Source: an uncultured Clostridia bacterium (GTDB lineage: Bacteria; Bacillota; Clostridia; Christensenellales; Borkfalkiaceae). From it: a stretch of DNA of 12,225 nt. Below, piece after piece: positions 6,487-12,225 of this stretch. Numbering within the stretch: position 1 is the first letter of the stretch; each line of letters opens with the position of its first letter. A program made the translations under genes and the position numbers. The DNA lies in assembly GCA_947628555.1 (NCBI GenBank), contig CANRAI010000024.1:1-12225 (forward strand), in the 5' to 3' direction. The notes beneath the pieces are model-generated. The model saw only the letters and a list, made by a program, of their open reading frames with translations. It ran no database searches and was not told the DNA's origin.

Positions 6487-7531
6487 TTGTAAGAAAATCT
6501 ATCTCCTTAAAAAATTCCTGTTCGGCGTCCGCCGAAGGCACTTTTCGGATAATTTCCCCGTTTTTGAAAATTACGCAGAAGTCCCGCGCGCCGGCTATGC
6601 CCAAATCGCAGTCCTTTGCTTCACCCGGACCGTTGACGACACAGCCCATAACGGCGATTTTCAAAGGTTTGCGCAAATTTTCGACGTAAGCCGCCGTTTT
6701 CTGCGCAAGCGCCATGGAATTCCACATGCATCTGCCGCAGGTAGGACAGGAAACGACGTCAACGTACTCCCTGTCAAGCCCGACGGCTCTTAAAATTCTG
6801 CGCGCCGTGGCGATTTCCTTAACGGGGTCATCGGTAATGGAAACGCGCATTGTGTCACCTATACCGTCAAGAAGCAACGCGCCGAGCGCCGCCGAGGATT
6901 TAACGACGGCCATTTGCTCGGGACCAGCTTCGGTTACGCCTATATGCAGAGGATATTGCGTGCGCGAAGCCAGCAGTCTGTACGCGCGTACGGTAAGCGG
7001 CACGCTTGAAGCCTTTACCGAAATAACTATGTCGCTAACGCCGTATTTTTCGAGGGAGGAAACGCTTTTTAAAGCGCTTTCAACCAAAGAAAATTCGTTT
7101 TTGCCGTACTTTTCGAGAAATTCCCTTTCGATACTGCCCGTATTTGAGCCTACGCGCACCGCTATTTTATGCGCTTTTATGCAGTCGGCGACAAGCTTGA
7201 TTTCTCTTTCCCCGCCTATATTGCCAGGATTTATACGGACTTTGTCGCACCCCGCCTCTATTGCAGCCACCGCAAGCCGCGCCGAAAAATGTATGTCGGC
7301 TACAAGCGGGATATGTATTTTTTGTTTTATGGTCTTAACGGCGGCGGCGTCCGCCTCGTCTAAAACGGATACGCGGATAATTTCGCACCCCGCCGCTTCA
7401 AGTTCTTCAATCTGCCTGCACGCGGCGGAAACGTCGGAAGTCTTTGCAGTGCACATCGACTGGATTTTCACGCTTTCACCGCCGCCGACCGCAACGCCGC
7501 CTATCTGAACTTTTTTCGTATTCTCGGACAT
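6476..7531 (-). CDS. ispG: 4-hydroxy-3-methylbut-2-en-1-yl diphosphate synthase (IspG/GcpE)
   Basis: A 351-residue IspG, the iron-sulfur enzyme that converts methylerythritol cyclodiphosphate to HMBPP in the penultimate step of the MEP isoprenoid pathway. The N-terminal TIM-barrel begins with the conserved GGG-x-x-V-K-IQSM segment, and the barrel includes KVRINPGNIG. The C-terminal [4Fe-4S] domain has SCPTCGRC with C262 and C265, then GCVVNGPGE with C297 and E304. These four match the E. coli cluster ligands C270, C273, C305 and E312 with a constant offset of eight. The ATG at 7531 fits the family start, but no Shine-Dalgarno is visible: the 13 bases before it are A/T-rich, with a hairpin just before those. 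It follows nrdR by 45 nt and overlaps the PolC-like gene by 11 nt at its end. Confidence 0.97.
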   Translation of the reverse strand: MSENTKKVQIGGVAVGGGESVKIQSMCTAKTSDVSAACRQIEELEAAGCEIIRVSVLDEADAAAVKTIKQKIHIPLVADIHFSARLAVAAIEAGCDKVRINPGNIGGEREIKLVADCIKAHKIAVRVGSNTGSIEREFLEKYGKNEFSLVESALKSVSSLEKYGVSDIVISVKASSVPLTVRAYRLLASRTQYPLHIGVTEAGPEQMAVVKSSAALGALLLDGIGDTMRVSITDDPVKEIATARRILRAVGLDREYVDVVSCPTCGRCMWNSMALAQKTAAYVENLRKPLKIAVMGCVVNGPGEAKDCDLGIAGARDFCVIFKNGEIIRKVPSADAEQEFFKEIDFLTNER

Positions 7532-7544
7532 ATTTTTAAGAATT

Positions 7545-7569
7545 GCAGACAGTGAAATTCACTGTCTGC
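7545..7569 (-). promoter_or_regulatory. Hairpin between nrdR and ispG
   Basis: GCAGACAGTG (7545–7554) pairs perfectly with CACTGTCTGC (7560–7569). An extra A:T pair reduces the loop to three bases. On the transcribed strand it is followed by AATTCTTAAAAAT and then the ispG ATG, so it lacks the T-run of an intrinsic terminator in that direction. On the opposite strand it is followed by a T-rich stretch, but no gene there would use it. It sits where the ispG ribosome site would be expected and may attenuate, protect or space the two messages. Confidence 0.55.
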
Positions 7570-7576
7570 CGCAAGT

Positions 7577-8035
7577 TTATTTTTTGTTTTCCATCAATTT
7601 TTGCAATTCTTCCATAAAGCTCGGAATATCTTTGAACGAACGATAGACGCTTGCGTAACGGACATAGGCGACTTCATCTACCTTTTTCAGCTCCTCCATG
7701 ACAAGCTCGCCGATAGTTTTGGAAGATATTTCCTGCTCCATAGAATTATAAATCTTTTTGGTGACCGCCGAAACCATATCGTCAATCTTAGTCAGGGAAA
7801 CGGGGCGCTTTTCGCAGGATTTTATAATGCCGTTTTTGATTTTCTGCGGGTCGAAAGCCTGCCGCGAGCCGCTCGCTTTTATGACGAGTACGGGTGTGTC
7901 TTCGATTGTTTCGTAAGTCGTAAAGCGTTTGCCGCAAGCTATACATTCGCGACGCCTGCGGATTGTTCTGCCCTCGTCTGCGGAGCGGCTGTCGATAACT
8001 TTGCTGTCCTCGCAGCCGCAAAACATACATTTCAT
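7577..8035 (-). CDS. nrdR: Transcriptional repressor NrdR
   Basis: A 152-residue NrdR, the nucleotide-sensing repressor of ribonucleotide reductase genes. It binds paired NrdR boxes and adopts repressing oligomers according to the ATP/dATP state. The zinc ribbon has C3 and C6 (MKCMFCGC) and C31 and C34 (ECIACGKRFTTYE), with the basic DNA-binding R-R-R-R at 26–29. The ATP-cone domain spans about 46–136 (VLVIKASGSRQAFDPQKI at its start). The start is ATG 8035 rather than the in-frame GTG at 8044. MKC is the universal family start, and AAGGTG at 8042–8047 is spaced six bases from this ATG and overlaps the GTG. It has its own promoter in the gap after purL, and sits apart from any nrd gene in this window. 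Confidence 0.97.
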   Translation of the reverse strand: MKCMFCGCEDSKVIDSRSADEGRTIRRRRECIACGKRFTTYETIEDTPVLVIKASGSRQAFDPQKIKNGIIKSCEKRPVSLTKIDDMVSAVTKKIYNSMEQEISSKTIGELVMEELKKVDEVAYVRYASVYRSFKDIPSFMEELQKLMENKK

Positions 8036-8040
8036 AATTG

Positions 8041-8056
8041 TCACCTTATATTGTGT
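8041..8056 (-). promoter_or_regulatory. Candidate NrdR box in the nrdR leader, overlapping its ribosome site
   Basis: The minus strand reads ACACAATATAAGGTGA. Against the published NrdR box consensus as remembered (ACACWATATATWGTGT) I count 13 of 16 matches. It lies just downstream of the predicted transcription start and contains the AAGGTG used for translation, which explains part of the 3' half. Autorepression would be consistent with the gene product. The call rests on consensus matching by eye. Confidence 0.4.
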
Positions 8057-8066
8057 AATTTATTAT

Positions 8067-8095
8067 ATTATACCGCAAAATATGCGGTTTGTAAA
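8067..8095 (-). promoter_or_regulatory. Strong sigma-A-type promoter of nrdR
   Basis: On the minus strand TTTACA (8090–8095, 5/6 to consensus) is followed after exactly 17 bases by TATAAT (8067–8072, perfect). The predicted start is near 8060, which gives a leader of about 25 nt before the ATG. It lies in the 87-bp gap between purL and nrdR, so nrdR can be expressed independently of the purine operon. Confidence 0.75.
8072..8088. promoter_or_regulatory. Inverted repeat between -35 and -10 of the nrdR promoter
   Basis: ACCGCA-AAATA-TGCGGT is a perfect 6-bp inverted repeat with a 5-bp spacer, filling the promoter spacer and touching the first base of the -10. This is a classic repressor position. 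Its 16-bp core starts 32 bp from the start of the NrdR-box-like site at 8041–8056, about three helical turns. It matches the NrdR consensus poorly (about 10/16), so another regulator is possible. A third ACCGCA copy lies at 8114–8119. Confidence 0.5.
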
Positions 8096-8122
8096 GCGTT
8101 TGCATAAACGTACACCGCAAAC

Positions 8123-11100
8123 CTATTTAAAGAACTTAACCCCGCTTTCGAAAATTTTCATATCGAAATTTCCGTCGAAGTTTTTATAGAGATTTTCACC
8201 CGTTCTCTCGGCGTGGCCCATTTTACCGAAGACCCTGCCGTCGGGCGAAGTGATTCCCTCTATCGCCCACATGCTTCCGTTTGGATTATAGGGGCTTTCC
8301 ATAGTCGTTCTGCCCTGCAAATCCACGTATTGGGTCGCAATCTGCCCGTTTTTACGCATTTTTTCAAGCTCCGCAAGCGGCGCTACGATTTTACCCTCGC
8401 CGTGAGATACGGGCACAGAATAAACTTCGCCCACCTTGCAAGCCGAAAGCCAGGGGCTGACGGTTGAAGCCACGCGGATATTTACAATCGTAGAAACGTG
8501 CCTTGAAATATTATTATATGTAAGAGTAGGCGAATTTTCCGTGAGCGGGCACACCTTCCCGTAGGGTACAAGCCCCAGCTTAATGAGCGCCTGAAAACCG
8601 TTGCATATTCCCAAAACAAGCCCGCCGCGGTTATTCAAAAGCTCCATAATTCTCTCCGAAACGGCGGGATTTTTAAAGGTCGTGGCTATGAATTTGCCCG
8701 AGCCGTCGGGTTCGTCCCCGCCGGAAAATCCGCCGGGGAAAGCGATAATGTTACAGCGGTCTATTTCCCTTATAATTGCGCGCACGCTCTCCTCGATATC
8801 TGCGGACGTGCGGTTCTTGATAACGAGGATTTGTGTTTCTGCACCCGCGTTTTTGAAAGCGCGAGCGGTATCCAGTTCGCAGTTAGTGCCCGGGAAAGCG
8901 GGTATAAATACGCGCGGCTTCGCCTTTTTGACAGAAATGCCCGAATATTTTACTCCTTTGGAATCGCAGTCGGGGACTTCCCCCTCTGCGGGCGCGGTTG
9001 CGGGGAATACGTCGTTCAACCTTCCCGTATAAGCCGAAAGAGCGTCTTTGTAAGAGATTTTTTCACCGCCGAGAACAAAGTCTCCCTCTGCGGTTTTGCC
9101 TATTTCGACAGCTTTAACGCCTTTAAGGTTTTGGATATTTTCAGCCGAAATTATTATTTCGCCGTAATGTTCGGAAAAAATCGTATCGTAATCCGCCGTA
9201 AATTCGAATCCCAAACCGTTGCCGAAGCAAGATTTGGCGACGGCGGCAAAGATTCCGCCCTTTTCCACGACAGTCGCAAATTTAACGGTGCCGCTTTCTA
9301 TGTTTTTATTTACTTCCGTATAGAGCTTTTTCAGATATTCGAAGTCGGGAACGAAGTTTCCGTCTTTTTCGGCAGGCAAAAAATACAGCCTTGTGCCGTT
9401 TGTTTTTAGCGTGTTGGTGATAAGCGCGGAAGCCTTGGACGGAGCTAACGCAAATGAAATCAAAGTGGGCGGAACGTCGATATCTTCAAAAGTGCCGCTC
9501 ATGCTGTCCTTGCCGCCGATAGCGCCCAGCCCGAGCCCTATTTGCGCGTAAAGAGCGCCCAGCAACGCCGAAAGCGGAACGCCCCAGCGCTTTTTATCTT
9601 CGCGCAGGCGCATGAAAAATTCCTGCAACGAAAGGCGGATATCCTCGTATTTCGCGCCCGCCGCAACTATCTTCGAAACGGAAGCCACAATAGAATATAT
9701 TGCGCCCGTAAAAGGCGAAGTTGACATAAGTTCGGGGTTATAGCCGTAAGCGGAGACCGTGCAGTCGTCCGTTTCGCCGCCGATAAGCTTGGCCGCCATT
9801 GCGATTACGGGGGTTAGCTGATACTTTCCGCCGAAAGGCATATATACCGACTTCGCGCCTATGGTCGAATCAAACATTTCCGCAAGCCCTTTTTTGGAGC
9901 ATACGTTCAGCTGGGAAAGCGTTTCGCGCGCGGCTTCGGCAAAAGGTTTTTGTGCGGGAGAACCGAAAAACGTCGTGATATTTTCGTTTATCTGCGCGTC
10001 CGTTGTCTGTTTAACGCCGTTCGTATCCAAAAAATCGCGCGAAATATCCACAATCGCCCTGCCGCGGTGATACATTTTCATTCTTCTGTCGTCCGTAACT
10101 ACCGCAACGGGGGTTGCCGCAAGATTCTCCTCAGCGGCAAGCGCTATGAATTTATCCGCGTCGGCCGCGGATACGACCACTGCCATCCTCTCCTGCGACT
10201 CGGAAATAGCAAGTTCGGTGCCCGAAAGCCCTTCATATTTTTTTGGAACTCTGTCGAGCATGATTTCCAGCCCGTCGGCAAGTTCGCCTATTGCAACAGA
10301 CACGCCGCCGGCGCCGAAGTCGTTGCATTTTTTTATCATGGTCGTAGCGGCTTTGTTCAAAAACAGTCTTTGAAGCTTGCGCTCCGTTAAAGCGTTGCCT
10401 TTCTGAACTTCCGCCCCGCAGGTCTGCACCGATTTAACGTCGTGCGCCTTTGACGAACCCGTTGCGCCGCCGCAGCCGTCGCGCCCCGTTTCGCCGCCAA
10501 GAAGTATTATAACGTCGCCTTTCACGGGTTTTTCACGGTAAATCATATCGGACTTCGCGCCGCCTACGACAAATCCCGTTTCAAGCCTTTTTGCCTTGTA
10601 GCCGGGATGATAGACCTCCTCTACCTGACCAGTGGCAAGCCCTATCTGGTTGCCGTAAGAGGAAAAGCCCGCCGCAGCCGTCTTCGTTATGACTCTTTGC
10701 GGAAGCTTGCCTTTAAGGGTGTTTTCTATGGGTTCGGTAGGATCGGAACAACCCGTTACCCTCATGGATTGCAACACGTACGTTCTGCCGGAAAGCGGAT
10801 CGCGTATAGCTCCGCCGAGGCAGGTCGCCGCGCCGCCGAACGGCTCTATCTCCGTGGGGTGGTTATGCGTTTCGTTTTTGAACATAACCGTGTATTTTTC
10901 GGGCTTCCCGTCCAATACGGCGTCGATTTTTATCGAGCAGGCGTTAATTTCGTCCGATTCGTCGAGATTGTCAAGCTTGCCCTCTTTTTTTAGCTTTTTG
11001 ACCGCGATAGTGGCAATATCCATAAGGCACGAATATTTTTCGGGGCGATTTTTATACAGCTCTTTGAATAAATTTTCATAGAGCGCAAGCGCTTCCTTCA

Positions 11101-11821
11101 CCTTGCCGTTGTTACCGCAAATTTCGATATTCTTGATTTCCGTGGAAAATGTCGTATGGCGGCAATGGTCCGACCAGTAGGTGTCGATGACTTTTATTTC
11201 CGTTTCCGTAGGGTTGCGTTTTTCTTTTTTGAAGTAGTCCCGCACGAAAATCAAATCTTCCACGGACATCGCAAGCCCCGTTTGGGCGTGATATTCCTTG
11301 ATTTTTTCGTCGTTGAAGTCTAAAAAGCCTTCAACTTCCTTTACGTCGGGGGCTTCCACCGCCTCGTGCGCGAGAGACGAAGGTTTTTTAAGCGAAACTT
11401 CTTCGCTTTCGACGGGATTTATGAGGTGTTTTTTTATTCTTTCAAGCTGCTCGTCAGTTACGCCCTTTACGGCATAAATATTGGCGCATTTGATAATGGG
11501 GCGCTCCTTTTGCGTCAGAAGCTGCACGCACTGCGCCGCGCTGTCCGCGCGCTGGTCGTACTGCCCCGTAAGAAAAGCCGTTGCAAAAACTTTATAATCT
11601 TCGGGAAATTTCACTTCACCGAAATAAACGTTATCTACGGGCGGTTCCGAAAATACGCAAGGCACGGCGTCTTTAAATTCTTTTTCGGTTATGCCTTCGA
11701 CGTCGTACCTTATAAGGCGACGTACGTCCTCCGCCGAAATTTTCAGAAGGTTGCGGAAATCCGAAGCTATTTGCTTCGCCTGTAAATTATCCTTTTTTTC
11801 GACAAAAATTCTGTAAATCAT
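8123..11821 (-). CDS. purL: Phosphoribosylformylglycinamidine synthase, single-chain (PurS-PurL-PurQ fusion)
   Basis: A 1232-residue FGAM synthase, the fourth step of purine synthesis: FGAR + glutamine + ATP to FGAM. The N-terminus (about 1–85) is PurS-like, followed by a linker domain carrying the conserved YWSDHCRHTTF block. The synthase body has ETHNHPTEIEPFGG (starting at 317), GGETGRDGCGG, NDFGAGGVSVAIGELADG and GAIGGKDSMSG. The glutaminase domain begins near 968 (FIPAFPGTNCE) and has a complete triad: C1073 in GICNGFQ, and H1203 and E1205 in GHAER. The length is typical of the Clostridial single-chain type, unlike the separate PurS/PurL/PurQ of Bacilli. The ATG lies 2 nt after the purD stop, and AAGGG over the purD end serves as ribosome site. 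No clear intrinsic terminator follows it before nrdR. Confidence 0.97.
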   Translation of the reverse strand: MIYRIFVEKKDNLQAKQIASDFRNLLKISAEDVRRLIRYDVEGITEKEFKDAVPCVFSEPPVDNVYFGEVKFPEDYKVFATAFLTGQYDQRADSAAQCVQLLTQKERPIIKCANIYAVKGVTDEQLERIKKHLINPVESEEVSLKKPSSLAHEAVEAPDVKEVEGFLDFNDEKIKEYHAQTGLAMSVEDLIFVRDYFKKEKRNPTETEIKVIDTYWSDHCRHTTFSTEIKNIEICGNNGKVKEALALYENLFKELYKNRPEKYSCLMDIATIAVKKLKKEGKLDNLDESDEINACSIKIDAVLDGKPEKYTVMFKNETHNHPTEIEPFGGAATCLGGAIRDPLSGRTYVLQSMRVTGCSDPTEPIENTLKGKLPQRVITKTAAAGFSSYGNQIGLATGQVEEVYHPGYKAKRLETGFVVGGAKSDMIYREKPVKGDVIILLGGETGRDGCGGATGSSKAHDVKSVQTCGAEVQKGNALTERKLQRLFLNKAATTMIKKCNDFGAGGVSVAIGELADGLEIMLDRVPKKYEGLSGTELAISESQERMAVVVSAADADKFIALAAEENLAATPVAVVTDDRRMKMYHRGRAIVDISRDFLDTNGVKQTTDAQINENITTFFGSPAQKPFAEAARETLSQLNVCSKKGLAEMFDSTIGAKSVYMPFGGKYQLTPVIAMAAKLIGGETDDCTVSAYGYNPELMSTSPFTGAIYSIVASVSKIVAAGAKYEDIRLSLQEFFMRLREDKKRWGVPLSALLGALYAQIGLGLGAIGGKDSMSGTFEDIDVPPTLISFALAPSKASALITNTLKTNGTRLYFLPAEKDGNFVPDFEYLKKLYTEVNKNIESGTVKFATVVEKGGIFAAVAKSCFGNGLGFEFTADYDTIFSEHYGEIIISAENIQNLKGVKAVEIGKTAEGDFVLGGEKISYKDALSAYTGRLNDVFPATAPAEGEVPDCDSKGVKYSGISVKKAKPRVFIPAFPGTNCELDTARAFKNAGAETQILVIKNRTSADIEESVRAIIREIDRCNIIAFPGGFSGGDEPDGSGKFIATTFKNPAVSERIMELLNNRGGLVLGICNGFQALIKLGLVPYGKVCPLTENSPTLTYNNISRHVSTIVNIRVASTVSPWLSACKVGEVYSVPVSHGEGKIVAPLAELEKMRKNGQIATQYVDLQGRTTMESPYNPNGSMWAIEGITSPDGRVFGKMGHAERTGENLYKNFDGNFDMKIFESGVKFFK

Positions 11822-11823
11822 AA

Positions 11824-12225
11824 TTACCCTTCGCGGTATTTAATACCAATGTCCTTGCGGTAGAACATATTTTCCCATTTTATGTTTTCCGCCGCCGCAT
11901 ACGCCTTGTTGCGGGCGGCCTCTATGGTTTCGCCCTTTGCGACTACGCCGAGAACCCTGCCACCGTTGGTTACCAGCTTGCCGTCTTTTACCGCCGTGCC
12001 GGCATGAACCAACGTGCAACCGCCGATGTCGCCTATGGTGATTTCCTTGCCCTTTTTATAGCTTAAAGGATATCCGCCGCTTGCGAGTACCACGCATATG
12101 CACGCGCCGCTGTCCCACTCGATTTTGATATCATCCAAACGCCCGTCTGTGACGGCTTCGAATATCTCCATCAAATCCGTTTTTAGCATGGGCAGGACGA
12201 CTTGCGTTTCGGGGTCGCCGAAGCG
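11824..12225 (-). CDS. purD: Phosphoribosylamine–glycine ligase, C-terminal part (5' end outside the window)
   Basis: The last 133 residues of PurD (GAR synthetase), which joins phosphoribosylamine and glycine using ATP in the second step of purine synthesis. The frame is open to the window edge and begins RFGDPETQVVLP, a conserved block at the end of the ATP-grasp domain, so the Met at 12189 is internal and not a start. Further PurD signatures follow: ASGGYPLSYKKG, VHAGTAV, TNGGRVLGVVAKG and FYRKDIG near the end. The C-terminal domain is complete and stops at TAA, 2 nt before purL. The tight spacing shows co-transcription and probable coupling with purL at the end of a purine operon. Confidence 0.97.
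   Translation of the reverse strand, partial: RFGDPETQVVLPMLKTDLMEIFEAVTDGRLDDIKIEWDSGACICVVLASGGYPLSYKKGKEITIGDIGGCTLVHAGTAVKDGKLVTNGGRVLGVVAKGETIEAARNKAYAAAENIKWENMFYRKDIGIKYREG

Noticed and set aside
8036..8044. Upstream GTG start for nrdR at 8044
   Set aside because: The GTG overlaps the AAGGTG ribosome site, which is correctly spaced from the ATG at 8035; the family starts at MKC.
8091..8122. Intrinsic terminator for purL in GTTTGC…GCAAAC
   Set aside because: A 6-bp stem with a 13-nt loop and no following T-run; it overlaps the nrdR promoter region and is not convincing.
11824..12189. A separate 121-residue gene starting at ATG 12189
   Set aside because: The same frame continues open to the window edge with the PurD block RFGDPETQVVLP, so this Met is internal to purD.
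1..12225. Defence, toxin–antitoxin, CRISPR, prophage, transposon or tRNA/rRNA elements
   Set aside because: Both strands are filled by core housekeeping genes with short gaps; no repeat array, transposase, integrase or structured RNA gene was recognised.

Overview
This 12.2 kb window reads as ordinary chromosomal core DNA from a low-to-mid GC member of the Bacillota, most likely a Clostridia-type lineage. The evidence is the gene order ispG – (polC position) – rimP – nusA – ylxR – ylxQ – infB – rbfA, the short Gram-positive form of NusA, the ylxR/ylxQ pair, and a single-chain PurL of about 1230 residues. All genes lie on the minus strand, so transcription runs from high to low coordinates. 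No RNA genes, insertion sequences, CRISPR arrays or prophage genes were seen. No stretch over 300 bases lacks a gene; the largest gap is about 118 bp.

In transcription order, 12225–8123 holds the 3' part of purD and a complete purL, the end of a purine operon. An 87-bp gap (8036–8122) carries a strong sigma-A-type promoter with a palindromic operator-like element, and leads into nrdR, the repressor of ribonucleotide reductase genes. A hairpin separates nrdR from ispG (MEP isoprenoid pathway). ispG overlaps the next gene by 11 nt. That gene sits where Clostridia normally carry full-length polC, but it encodes only 511 residues: a PolC-like N-terminal region, an OB fold and an intact DEDDh 3'-5' exonuclease. 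The PHP and polymerase domains are absent.

A 118-bp gap (4833–4950) then holds a candidate extended -10 promoter and a perfect 11-bp hairpin. It leads into the translation/transcription operon rimP–nusA–ylxR–ylxQ–infB–rbfA. The genes in this operon are tightly packed: 2–32 nt gaps, one 20-nt overlap, and a TTG start for ylxQ.

The genes divide into nucleotide supply (purD, purL, nrdR), isoprenoid precursor synthesis (ispG), a DNA exonuclease derived from or related to the replicase, and ribosome maturation, initiation and elongation control (rimP to rbfA). The most notable item is the PolC-like protein with no polymerase. The nrdR promoter architecture is second. The rest is conventional.
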